DNA of 64,000 bases from Lutjanus erythropterus. Taxonomy: Eukaryota > Chordata > Actinopteri > Lutjaniformes > Lutjanidae. The notes under the pieces are model-generated. The model had not been told where the DNA came from and made no database searches. It was given only the letters and a program-made list of their open reading frames with translations. Positions 26,398 to 36,668 of this stretch are shown piece by piece. Both the position numbers and the translations under genes were made by a program. The DNA lies in the NCBI GenBank assembly GCA_020091685.1, contig CM034606.1:36727747-36791746 (forward strand), written 5' to 3'. The first letter of the stretch is position 1, and each line of letters starts with the position of its first letter.

Positions 26398-26600
26398 CAG
26401 TGGTGGACAGTAACAAAGTACATTTACTTGAGTTCATAGCACATTTATTCATTCATTCATTCATTCATTTTCTGTAACCGCTTATTCCGTAAGGGTCGCG
26501 GGTTGCTGGAGCCTATCCCAGCTGACACTGGGCGAGAGGCCAGTTCCAGTTCATCGCAGGGCTATAGCACATTTACTTCAAAAAATTCAAAATTCTCTGT
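26398..26600. repeat. ACTTTTACTT-type repeat split by a retroposed tail
   Basis: CAGTGGTGGACAGTAACAAAG TACATTTACTTGAG... is a common fish repeat start, also seen near 37365, 53660 and 54816. It is interrupted at 26448. Confidence 0.55.
26448..26563 (-). mobile_element. short retroposon (LINE-tail/SINE type) with 12-bp target duplication
   Basis: On the minus strand it reads ...GCCCAGTGTCAGCTGGGATAG, GACCCTTACGGAATAAGCGG, ACAGAAAATGAATG and ends in (GAAT)n. It is flanked by ATAGCACATTTA at 26436-26447 and 26564-26575, a hallmark of target-primed reverse transcription. Confidence 0.85.
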
Positions 26601-26815
26601 TTTTAGCTTTTTAAATGTGATGGTTTCTTTACTCTTCTCTGACAGTAAACTGAATATCTTTGGGTTGTGAATAAAACAAGACATTTGAGGATGTCATCTT
26701 GGGCTTTGGGAAACACTGGTTGACATATTTCACCATTTTGACATTTTAAATTAATCAAGAAAATGACTGACCAATTAAGCTACTATGAAATTAATCATTA
26801 CTTACAGCCCTAATG
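26576..26815 (-). repeat. AATTAATC-type repeat, reverse copy
   Basis: TTTTAGCTTTTTAAATGTGATGG, TGACAGTAAACTGAATATC and CAAGACATTTGAGGATGTCATC, ending at TTACAGCCCTAAT. Confidence 0.65.
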
Positions 26816-26934
26816 AACAGGTTTACTGTTTACTTCACAAATATGAAGATAGAGGGTAAAATGAAAATTGTGCCTGTGATAAACATTATTGTCAAAGCAC
26901 ACAATGTTACATACAAACATGTTACATGCACTTA

Positions 26935-27380
26935 CAAATAGCCAGATGTACACACACACTGTTCCAAACAAGATCTTATGAAAACCAGGAATAGTTCAGT
27001 AGCCAGTATCAAGGGAATGCAGAGGACGTGATGGAGTATATGGAGAGATAATGTTGGAGATGTTGGAGTGGCCAGTCCATATAAAGCCTTATAGGTAAGA
27101 AACAGTATTTTGACATCAGCTCTAGTAGGCACCGGCAACCGGTGCAGGGACATCAGAGTTATTATTAGAGTTATGTGGTTAAACTTCTTGGATCTTGTGA
27201 GGACTGGCAGCTGCTGGACAGCTGCATTCTGGACTAGTTGGAGACCACTTTTTGCTGTCTTGGATAGGCCAGAAAAAAGTCTGTTACAGTAGTCTAATCT
27301 GGATGTAATGACAGTACGTACAAGAATTTCTGCATCTGATTTTGATAAAATCTCTGTATGATGGAGCACTGAATTTTCAA
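26935..27380 (-). pseudogene. L2/CR1-like LINE reverse transcriptase C-terminal relic
   Basis: The minus-strand frame reads LSKSDAEILVRTVITSRLDY CNRLFSGL, LQLVQNAA and LMSLHRLPVPTRADVKILFL TYKALYGLA. These match the typical C-terminal RT/thumb region (SRLDYCN, LQxIQNAAAR, LHWLPVxxR, LTYKALHG). The 5' part is truncated near 27380. It lies in the same orientation as pdzd8, about 115 bp downstream of exon 2. It is degraded: the NAAAR motif is altered and the 3' part drifts. Confidence 0.85.
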
Positions 27381-27494
27381 AATATGGGGGCCAAATCAGG
27401 AGAAGCAGTCCCAGACCAAAAACACAGGCATGTGAACAGTGCTGTCCAGATACATTAAGTCTGTGTCTGTGTGGGGAAGTACTGAGCACCTCAC

Positions 27495-27620
27495 CTGCTA
27501 CATTCAATGAGGGTGACTTTGAGTCGGCCTTCCACCAGCCTGCTGTCCTGGACTGACAGATCCAAATCACATGGCGAGCCCTGCGGAGCCTGCACTTGGA
27601 ACGGGAAGAAGGGCTTGTAT
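27495..27620 (-). CDS. pdzd8: pdzd8 exon 2: end of SMP domain and start of the linker to the C2-like/PDZ part
   Basis: A 126-bp internal exon. The acceptor is CTCTCTCCAG|A; its first base completes the split Arg codon AG|A from exon 1, so the protein reads KIR-YKPFFPFQ across the junction. The exon encodes YKPFFPFQVQAPQG and ends VEGRLKVTLIECSR, which parallels the vertebrate PDZD8 segment FKPFFPYQ...EGRLKVTLLECSR. The donor is AGCAG|GTGAGG and leaves 2 bases (AG) to be completed by exon 3. Retention of intron 2 would hit TGA at once. The exon lies about 120 bp from an L2-like LINE relic in intron 2. Confidence 0.95.
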
Positions 27621-29190
27621 CTGGAGAGAGACACAGGAAACATTTTAATGTGGGATTTCAACCACAGCATTGATATATAAGCATCAGAAAACAATTTCTT
27701 CAAAAAACAAACTGCAGCTGATCCACAAAGATGAGCCGCACCACTAGAGGGGTGTCATATAGTGCCACATATGTGCCAGAAAAAAAAAACACCTAACCTT
27801 TCATGAGCCTCGGAAAGGAATTCAACCTTTCATATGACCTTGAATAAACGTAGTCAAGTGCTGACTTTCAGTGAACAAGTTGAGAATTAATCAGATTGGA
27901 ACAACCTGTCTTCCAGCTTTGAAAAGTACAAACTGACGCACACTGTGGAATGCATCAACTGTGGTTTTGATTCACTGTGTGTGCTGGCCACGCTGCAACT
28001 ACTTTTGTCGGGTGTGGTGCTTGGTGGAGGCCTGAGTCTTGATGTATAAACACAATGCCTGAGCACACACACCTGTCCTTAGCTATTTTGGGCTGCTGGT
28101 GTTACTAGAACTGGCCTGAGGCTCGTGCTGGTCCAAATAGTGGAATTTGTTCATTACAGATGAAGCTCATTTACAGCTCTGAAAATTCTCATTTAGAGTG
28201 GCAAACTTTTTGACAGTGTCCGTCTCTCTTGACCAGAAGCCAACAACAATAGTTACACTAGTTGCAATGTTTTGCTTTGCCAACATGAAAAAAATCAAGA
28301 TCTAATAAATGGGTCACTGGTGCAAATTACTGTCTTATGCACACCTTCCATGTAAGTAAACATATTTTCATTCCCTCTCCTTGTTTGGAGGTATCAATGA
28401 TCTCCTTGTCTGCTGGTTTTGTTGCCATAACAACACTCACTACCAGGGCCTGCTCACAATCACTCCTTCAACATCAGGATTTATTTGTGTGTGTATTTGA
28501 CAGCCTTAAAGAAAATGGAAATTTTGATTTTAAACTCACACAACATGGAATACTACATCTGTAAAGGACCTCTGAGGTTCCCTTTGACACTTCTACACTT
28601 TCTGGATACTTTCTGGAGTAGAATCAGCACACAGTCATTGTGCTATTGTTCAAAGTGAGAACCACACAAAGACGCAAGAATGGACAAGACGGTAGATGTG
28701 TGACATTTTGCAGTGCAGAGAACATAGCCTCTCTAATATTACAAGAACAAAAAAAAACTTAATTATGTTCTGGTCTTGGCATTCTGAAATCCAATCTATC
28801 AGCTCAGTTGACAGTTCAGCTAATGAGCAGTCAAAAGGTTTCAGACCTCATACAAAAGACAGAAATTCCTTAGGAGACGGAAACCTGACTCTAATCACAA
28901 AACTCTTATTAGATTACCCTCCCTCGCTGACCCACTGCAAAGGGCCTACACTCAGATTGGCTAAAATCAGGAATGTTGGAAGGTTATCCAGTTTCATGTC
29001 TGGCTTCAGTCCTGCACAAACTTTCTGCTACAGTATGTGTCAAGTCCACAGGCTCGGGCATGTTTCAGTCAAACTGATAGAGCAGGACTACAGCATGATT
29101 TGTTACAAGCCTACAATACTCCTTCAAGAGGCAGTGTTCAGTCAGGAGCATGACAATCCTTGATGGGTAACACCTGACTAAAATGTGACA
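27621..29190. other. pdzd8: non-coding start region of pdzd8 intron 1 (3' end in gene sense)
   Basis: Mixed unique sequence with an A-run at 27780-27789. Open frames at 28337-28564 and 28696-29163 show no protein motif. Confidence 0.4.
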
Positions 29191-29250
29191 ACCATGCACA
29201 AGGGAGTTTTACAGCAGCCAATCACATAACAGGGGGATTAAGTGTCCCAG
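29191..29250 (+). repeat. orphan unit of the CCAATCAC minisatellite
   Basis: CAAGGGAGTTTTACAGCAGCC AATCACATAACAGGGGG matches the units at 31855-32985. It is separated from the array by the L1 relic. Confidence 0.8.
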
Positions 29251-29808
29251 GATTCGTCTGTCTTTATATGTTCCATTTGATGCAGGGGGGCTGAAGTGTC
29301 CAAATCTTTATTGGTATTATTTGGCAACTATTATGTTCTAATTTTCTACTAGAGACACTGTCATGGATGGATATAGAGTCATGCTTTGCCCAGTTACCAT
29401 TACATTCATACCTGTATTCAGCAAATACCTGAGAGCAAACACTGCCCATCCTATAGGTCTTAATATGGTTAATGTATGGTATGAGGTCAAGAAATATATG
29501 AATATATCCAGCTCCCTGTCACAGTTCAGTCCTATCTGGGGCAATGTTTCACTTAAAGCAGGCAAGCTGGATGCTGGTTTCCAGATATGGGGAAAGAAAG
29601 AACTAAACAAAACATCTGACCTCTCTAAGGAAGAGGTTCTAATGACTTTTGAGGAAATTTCTTTAATATACAACATCCCTAATAAGCACTTTTTAAAAAA
29701 AAAAATCTGCAACTGAGAAGATTCATACCCTCAATGCAAAACCAGTCATTAGTAATTCCTCCAATGTCATCTTTGGAAGAAATTATTACTAAAAATTATA
29801 ATAGTGAT

Positions 29809-31463
29809 TAGGGCTTTGATTTGGGAAAATAATCTAATTGTGATTTTTTTTCTCCAATATTGCTATTGCGATTTAACATGAGATTTTTTTTAATTATTGT
29901 TTTATCCTCTTTTTTTTTTCCAACAAAACGTCATGAATTATTTTAATATGGCCAACACAATATTAGATACATTTAGTATAAAATGTTCTTTCCCAAAGGC
30001 TGGGTGTCTTTGTTAGAATTAAAAGATGTCACAATAAGATGCAGGAGTTGAAATAAATAACGTTTTTATTTAACTGCTCATTACAGAAACATAAGAGCAA
30101 TAAATCTTTGGCTTTGCCTCTATGTATTTAACTTATTAAGTCACTGAAAGAAAAAAAAGGTACTGTTTAATAGCATGCACTTTTTAAACATTCTGCAAAA
30201 TAAAGAGAATTTTAAATGCTCAGTGGCGACTTGCTCTTTGCACTTTTTGTACATCTCTGGTATGGCAGACTGACTGCAGTATGTACAGGAGGGTATACTG
30301 TACCGTTTATCAAGCGTATTTATCAATGCTGTGAACCCAGGCTTGGTCACCATGCTGAGAGGCACCATATCTTTAGCAATGAACTCGGTTATTGCCCGAG
30401 TGATTTCCCCGTGCCGTTAAGAACTAGGCTCATATGGAGTGACACTTTCAAACATGTCGGGCAACGATGCCTGTCTTGGGTTTAGCGTGTGGCGCACTGG
30501 TGTTCGGCATTTTAGCCATACGACTGTCGTAAATGGCTTTATGATGTTTTTTAAGTGCTGGAAGAGGTTTGTAGTTAGGGCTGCAATGGATCAAAAAACT
30601 CACGGTTCGGATCGTATCACAGTTTTGAGTCACGGATCGGATCATTTTTCAGATCAGCAAAAAAGAAAAAAAAGTGGTGGGAATAGGGTTAAATTATTTT
30701 AAAAATGCACTTGTCTTTGATCTTTGTCTGTCTGTAATTATCACCATAGTTATGTAATGTAATAATAATGATAATAGTAATGATAATGGTAATAATATTA
30801 AAAACTTCCAACTTATACAGTGCTGTACTATGTATATACTATACATATATTAGATCATTATACACTGTACAGTATAATACACAACTACGCTCTGTCATCT
30901 GGCTCAATGTCCCGCCTACAGCACAGCACATCTGATTGGTTAGAAGTCATGATCAATCAGCAGACACACTGTGTCACAGACGGGGCGAGACAGAGCTGCA
31001 CCGGTGAGCAGAGAGGAGCTGTGTAGAAGTTAAGACAGCTGATATCACCAGGTTTCAATGAACATCACAGTTTTATTATCTGTTTCTTTGGTGATAGCAT
31101 AGTTACATCAGTGAAAAAAATTATGGTCTGGATTTCACTCAAGGCGATGTGACGGCTTTTAAATCAGTCGCTCTTCGCAGGGATGCGCTGCACACAGCAG
31201 CATCTGTCCTGTCTGTTCACTGCAACTCTGCATTGAGATTTCAGGTATTATAACTTATACAAAAGTAACAGTGACAGTAAAACTATGATGCTCATGTAGT
31301 CTGTGGATCACATGCATGCCGAACCGTAGAGGGCGATCCGTATGGGACACGGGTCAACTGTGATCCGTTGCACCCCTATTTGTAGTGTTGCCCTGTGAAG
31401 TAGCAACAGTAGCACGGCATGTTCTGCGATATTATCGCAAATGCAATTAATCATTCAGCCCTA
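29809..31463. mobile_element. outer hAT-like element inserted in the L1 relic
   Basis: Ends TAGGGCT...AGCCCTA. Flanks ATAGTGAT (29801-29808) and ATAGTAAT (31464-31471) form an 8-bp duplication with one mismatch. The left arm GGAAAATAATCTAATTGTGAT and right arm ATTATCGCAAATGCAATTAAT are partly complementary. Without the inner insertion it is ~840 bp. No transposase frame. Confidence 0.85.
30576..31378. mobile_element. inner hAT-like element nested in the outer one
   Basis: The left end TAGGGCTGCAATGGATCA and right end TGATCCGTTGCACCCCTA form an 18-bp inverted repeat with two mismatches. A perfect 8-bp duplication TTTGTAGT lies at 30568-30575 and 31379-31386. The ends carry CACGGTTCGGATCG / GGGCGATCCGTATGG. 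803 bp, non-autonomous. Confidence 0.92.
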
Positions 31464-31854
31464 ATAGTAATGGTCTAAGTAACTACACTTGATGCATGGA
31501 GGGCAAACTTAAACAAAGACATTTCCAATGAATATTGGAGCACAGTCTGGTTGAAGGCTCAGACACAAACAGCTGACACCAACTTGGTTGATGAAGACCT
31601 ATGCAACCTCTGTCAAATTGAACAAATATGACAGCAATACACCCGACACTTGTTTTAAATGTAATGAAGCTCAGGAAACACTTATACATTGTATCTGGGA
31701 ATGTGAAAAAACAAGTAATTCTGGAGGGAGGTGATTGATAAAATTACAACAACTACAGCATTCCATTAAACTCCAAAATGAGAGAAATGAATAAAGACAT
31801 TGTTTCAAAAAAAAAAAAAAGATGGGATTTTTAAAAGCCAATTAAAGAATGGCA

Positions 31855-32985
31855 ATGACAACACAGGGGAGTTTTACATGCGCCAATCACAATTACGACA
31901 GTCAATCTCAGTGCAGGTGTTTTTTAAACCAGCCAATTACAACACGGGAGTTTTACAACAACCTTTCACAAGACCTGTGGGTTTTACAACAGCCGACCAC
32001 AGCACAGGGTTTTTTGTTTTGTTTTTTACAACAGCCAGTCACAAGACTGGCGGGTTTTACAACAGCCAATCACAACATAGGGGAGTTTTACAACAGCCAA
32101 TCACAACACAAGGGTGGGGTTATGACGGCCAATCACAGCACATGGGGGTTTTACACCAGCCAATCACAATAAAGGGGAGTTTTACTACAGCAAATCACAA
32201 CACAGGAGAGTTTTACAACAGCCAATCACAACACAGGGGAGTTTTACAACAGCCAATCGCAAAATATGGGGGTGTTACAACAGCCAATCACAACACAGGG
32301 GTTTTTTACACCACCCAATCACAGCACAGGGTTTTTTTTACAACAGCCAATCACAAGATAGGTGGGTTCTACAACAGCCAATCACAACACAGGAGAATTT
32401 TATAACAGCCAATCACAAGACAGGTGGGGTTTACAAAAAGCCAATCACAATACAAGAGGGATGTACAACAGCCAATCACAACACAGGGGAGTTTTACAGC
32501 AGCCAATCACAGCACAGTGGGGTTTACAACAGCCAATCACAAGAAAGGGGAGTTTTACAAAAGCCAAACACGGCACAGGGGTTTTTACAATAGCCAATCA
32601 CAGCACAGGTTGTTTTTTTTTTTTTTACAACAGCCAATCACAATAAAGGGGAGTTTTACAACAGCCAATCACAACACAGGAGAGTTTTGCAACAACCAAT
32701 CACAAGAAAGATGGGTTTTACAGCAGCCAATCATAAGAAAGGGGAGTTTTACAACAGCCAATCACAAGACCAGTGGGTTTTACAACAGCCAATGACAACA
32801 CAGGGGAGTATTAGAGTAGCCAATCACAAAATGTGGTGGGTGGTTTAGACAGCCAATCACAACACAGGTTTTTTTTGTTTTGTTTTTTACACCAGCCATT
32901 TACAACACAGGGGAGTTTTACAACAGCCAATCATAGCACAGGTGGTTTTACGGTAGCCAATCACAGCACAGGGGGTTTTACAACA
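31855..32985 (+). repeat. CCAATCAC minisatellite, ~34 units of about 31 bp
   Basis: Consensus unit GTTTTACAACAGCCAATCAC plus AACACAGGGGA. Units vary from ~28 to ~45 bp, mostly from T-run length changes (for example 32009-32028, 32609-32626, 32870-32888). Nearly every unit carries CCAAT. The long open frames here (201 codons at 31800-32405) are only translations of the repeat (SQSQHRGVLQQPIT) and not genes. Confidence 0.95.
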
Positions 32986-32989
32986 ATTC

Positions 32990-33787
32990 TGTGCCGGTCA
33001 TATTCTCACATGCGTTCTGCATGATGGTCACGTCATGCGCACAGCAGGCAAACTGACCATGATATCACACCCACCACAGCGCTGATCTCAGCTACACACA
33101 CTCAGACACATGCTAGCTTGAAGATGGTGTCAGCGACAGACTCCAAGAACAGGATAAAGAGAAGACAGACAGTCTACAACGAGACAGAGCAGCTGACAAT
33201 GTTACAGAACAGCCATAAACTGTGTAGCTCTTCAGGCTAATGTTAGCCAGCAGCAGACTGCTGTTCACAGAGGTGCAGTTAAAATCTCACCTCCTGTTCT
33301 TTCTGGATGAAGAATAAACAACCTGTGTTGATGTGTCTCCTCAAACATTTTCTCATCCAGACTCCTTTAACTTCTGCGTCTGTCTCACGGCAAAGTTTTA
33401 CCACAGCAAACTTTTGCACTGCGTCTGTCTCCGGTTTGTCTAAATCGGCTTCCACATGAGATCATGTGAAATCGCATACCGCGAAAGATGCGATTTCACA
33501 TTCACCCGATTCATAATCTTAATATAAAAACATAACAAGGCCTGGCTGTAACCTGGAGGACTTTGGAGAAAATGTAAAATAGTATTTAATGAATATTTAA
33601 TAGTCAGTGTTTTATTATGAACATCCAGTTTAATTTTTACAAGAAAAATTGCAAAAATGTTTGAATGCTGTCAATTATAGTTCTTAGAAAGACTGAAAAT
33701 CAGAATCGGCCAAAGCGGAATCAGCAGCTCAGACCCTTAAAAAGAAAAATCGGAATTGGCCAAGAAAATTGAAATCGGTGCATCTCA
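32990..33787. mobile_element. right part of a GATGCACCGAT-ended element
   Basis: Ends AATTGAAATCGGTGCATCTCA, the inverse of the TGAGATGCACCGATT end widespread in fish hAT-type MITEs. AGAAAAATCGGAATTGGCCAAG sits just inside. The left end is missing and abuts the minisatellite. Confidence 0.5.
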
Positions 33788-35128
33788 AATTCCTATGAAG
33801 ATGTCTGTATATAGATATCAGGATTTTCTATTTATGTTGCAGCCTTGGTGAACGGAGCAGACCCTTGGTTAAATTGGCACAAACTGAATTGAAATTGAAA
33901 TGATAATATGCAGTGTTATTCGAAATTGTGATGTGCTAATTGAGCTGCACCAATTGTCAATACGTGTTCTCTTATATGATTTCTCATGTCTCATGTCTCT
34001 GACCCCCCCCACCCCCCAGTTATTTGATTACCAAATCATACACATTTAGGCCATCATATATGATCTTCTTTTGATAATGGAACAACTAATGTAATAATTT
34101 TTCACTTCCACTCATTAAGCCTCCTCTCCATTTATGATGGGCTGTTTATGAGACAGAGCATATGTGCTTTCATGGCGGTTGACATTTAATGCATTTAAGT
34201 GAAACTTCTGAACAACTTTTTTTATTGCTAGTGATGAAGTGCCTATTGCTGAAACATTGTGCTGTTGTTCATCACCCAGGCCTAAGTGATGACATTAAGT
34301 ACTCCACTAAAGCAGGATCTCAGTGAAATGAGAGTAGGGGAGTATTAGTCAGACATAATTGTGTCCTCTGGTGCAGTAATGGTAACCTGCCATTGTTTTC
34401 TCCTAATGTATCAGTTTTCATGAATTACATATTGTTCTCTAATATTCAAATGTTCAAGTCACCAACATCAACATGTCATCTTTTACCACCAAAAGGACTT
34501 CCCGGCCGCAATCCAATAGTCTGCAATCAATATCAATAAGGTTATTTCCCTGAGCAGTCGGTCACTTTCCATTCTTGAAAAGAGAGATTCTGTTTTGACT
34601 GTGTAGCAGGAGGTGGATACAGGGGATTCGGCTGTGACGTAGACTTTACTGCGGCACAATTTATCTTTTGTGACATTGCAAAAAGAGGTGAGAGCTACAT
34701 TTTCAGAACAGCTAATGGCTGTTTTTAAACTGTAGTACTACTTCCAGCTCCAAGCAATTACAGTTGGGTTGTTTTACAAACTCCATCATCTCTTGCTGCC
34801 GGGACAGCAGCCAAAACAACTACAGTGACAGTCCAATCAATGCACAAGTCTCCTCCTGCCTGTGGCACACACACACAGCTTGAGCTAAAAGGGAAACTGG
34901 ACTCTCTAAAATGCTGTTTGCAGTGGTGCTATCATCCTTCCCCCTCTGACAGGAAATGACAGAAGGAAAGAGGTTAAATGGGAGGGATGACACATATCTA
35001 CAGCACTATTATGTAACAATCAACCTCTGGACACTATGTGTGAATGTACATGCAGGGAGGACTTATGATGCTTACTGAATGGAATACTTGTGTATAATTT
35101 ATAATGTTGTATATATGCTCAACAACAG
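33788..35128. other. repeat-poor non-coding block of intron 1
   Basis: No repeats recurring in the window. Contains a C-run (34003-34017) and unique sequence at 34050-34460 with CTCATTAAGCCTCC and CCATTTATGATGGGC. No coding frame. Could include conserved intronic elements; not demonstrable here. Confidence 0.35.
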
Positions 35129-35136
35129 AGTCCAAT

Positions 35137-36660
35137 TAGGGCTGCGCGGTATACACGGTATGACAGTAGAAACGATATAAATTTGGCCACGGTAGAGATT
35201 TGTGCTCTGCCGTCATACCGTCGATGACGTCATCGCACCTGCCTCTGTGTGAAAATGGCCGCAAGCACAGTAACGGCAGAGAAGGAGGGGCTGTTAAAAA
35301 AACGGTGCTACATCCGTGATTTGGACGTGGTTCGGGTTTAAAAAGTCGGATGTTGAGCAGAAAAATGTTATCTGCAAGATGTGTGGAGTAACTGTGACCG
35401 CCAACAAAGCTAACACGAGCAATTTATTTTCCCATTTGAAATCAAAACGTGCTCGAGTATGCAGAGAGCCAGAGCCTGCCTTCCAGTCAATGTCTTCCAC
35501 ATATCTGTTCCAGTATGAGACCACATATGGAACTGTAGTGACATCCCTTTTAAACAAGGACCTGATAAGGTTGTTATTGCCATGGTTGCAGGACAAGCAA
35601 ATTTTACCAACTGTAGTGTCAGATGAAGATAACAAAGATAATTGTTGGTTTTCTACCCTTACCAACCAGATGCACTTATAAAATTAAACAACTGTATAAG
35701 GAGGCCTATACGTAAAACAGGAGAGTCTGTGTTTCTCTGTGAGAAACTTTCAGATCTTCTCACAGCAGAGTGAACAGGTGAGGGAGGAGAGGAGGGCAGA
35801 CTGATCACTAATCAATCACTGATACCGTCGTCCTCTTGGACTGATTAAAAAAATAAAAATGACAAAATTTGTGACAAAGCAAACCTGGGTGTCCACACAA
35901 ATAAAGTGTTTGTGTGAAACACTGCAGAGTGTAACATCGTGCTGTTTACAGACAGTCTGCTGTCATTAGTTTGACAGAGAGACAGAGAGGGTCGTGTCTA
36001 AAAGGGAACCCTAGACCCGTGAAAGATCGCCCAAGTTTGATTATTTTAGTAGAAATAACGAACACAAATCTCGCGAGAGTTGTGCAAATAAAGAGTTACC
36101 TTCTAGACACGACTGAAAAAGGTGCGCAGCTCCAAAAATAGAAAATCATGTCGTGGTGCCGATGTTTTTAATGTGGCAGGCCGCCATAAATAAAACACTA
36201 TTCACTGATCCACAGAGAGTCACTGAAACACTGATCACTGACCTGCTGTGATGGAAAAATAATCACATTCTTCACTTAGGTATTTATTACAGATTTTTAC
36301 AGGATTACAGAACCTTTTCGCTGTTTTTGCCATTTGCCTTATAGAAAACCTCTCTTACTTGAAGTACTGTTTAAAATATCCACTTTATTTGTGTAAGAAT
36401 TTTTGTACTTCTGAGGAACTATCCTTACTTCTGTTGTTCTTTTGCACAATAAATGCTCAAAAAAATGACATTATATCTTTGCTTTTTTTGTTGTTGTTTT
36501 TTAAATCAATTTAGTTTTGCTAAGGGACTACAAAATCCATTCAGAAACACTTCCATTATAAGTTTTACACCACGACATTTATACCGCGATAAATACCGTT
36601 ACCGTGAAGGGATTCAATTTATACCATGATATGAATTTTGGGTCATACCGCCCAGCTCTA
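35137..36660 (+). mobile_element. hAT element, 1524 bp, with BED-finger remnant
   Basis: Ends TAGGGCTGCGCGGTAT and ATACCGCCCAGCTCTA are inverted repeats with two mismatches. A perfect 8-bp duplication AGTCCAAT lies at 35129-35136 and 36661-36668. The interior encodes the start of a BED-type zinc finger transposase but lacks the catalytic and dimerisation regions, so it is a deletion derivative. Confidence 0.93.
35255..35681 (+). pseudogene. hAT transposase N-terminus with BED zinc finger, frameshifted
   Basis: An ATG at 35255 starts MAASTVTAEKEGLLKKT and meets a stop at ~35321. One base over, the frame continues VIWTWFGFKKSD...ICKMCGVTV...NTSNLFSHLKSKR, the W..F / CxxC / HxxxK pattern of a BED finger (the second His is replaced or lost). 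The frame closes at 35681 with no RNase-H-like core. It is the typical N-terminus of a ZBED/hAT transposase. Confidence 0.85.
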
Positions 36661-36668
36661 AGTCCAAT

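Larger units (their letters stand above)
22729..27494 (-). other. pdzd8: pdzd8 intron 2
   Basis: About 4.8 kb between the GTGAGG donor next to exon 2 and the TGTGCAG acceptor next to exon 3. It contains a (CA)n tract, interspersed repeats, a short retroposed tail with 12-bp target duplication, and an L2-like LINE relic in the same orientation as the gene. Confidence 0.9.
29283..31820 (+). pseudogene. L1 ORF2 C-terminal relic interrupted by two nested hAT elements
   Basis: Recognisable L1 ORF2 C-terminal pieces appear in order. These are LKCPNLYWYYLATIM (29287), a stop near 29338, NMVNVWYEVKKYMNISSS ... FQIWGKKELNKTSDLSKEE and IYNIPNKHFLK (to 29696). After a poly-A frameshift comes LQLRRFIPSM (29702). 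Then, beyond the hAT insertion, come DAWRANLNKDISNEYWS and the Cys/His end DTCFKCNEAQETLIHCIWEC (31475-31710). A poly-A tail follows at 31808-31820. The 5' end is truncated at about 29250-29285. The copy is dead (stops and frameshifts). Confidence 0.85.

Noticed and set aside
29363..29716. Independent small gene
   Set aside because: Recognised as the C-terminal part of L1 ORF2, interrupted by stops and insertions.
31800..32405. 201-codon open frame rich in Ser/Gln/His/Thr
   Set aside because: It is only the translation of the CCAATCAC minisatellite; codon content follows the repeat unit and frames shift with unit length.
31800..32985. CRISPR-like array
   Set aside because: Units are ~31 bp with no spacers of constant length and variable T-runs; this is a eukaryotic minisatellite.
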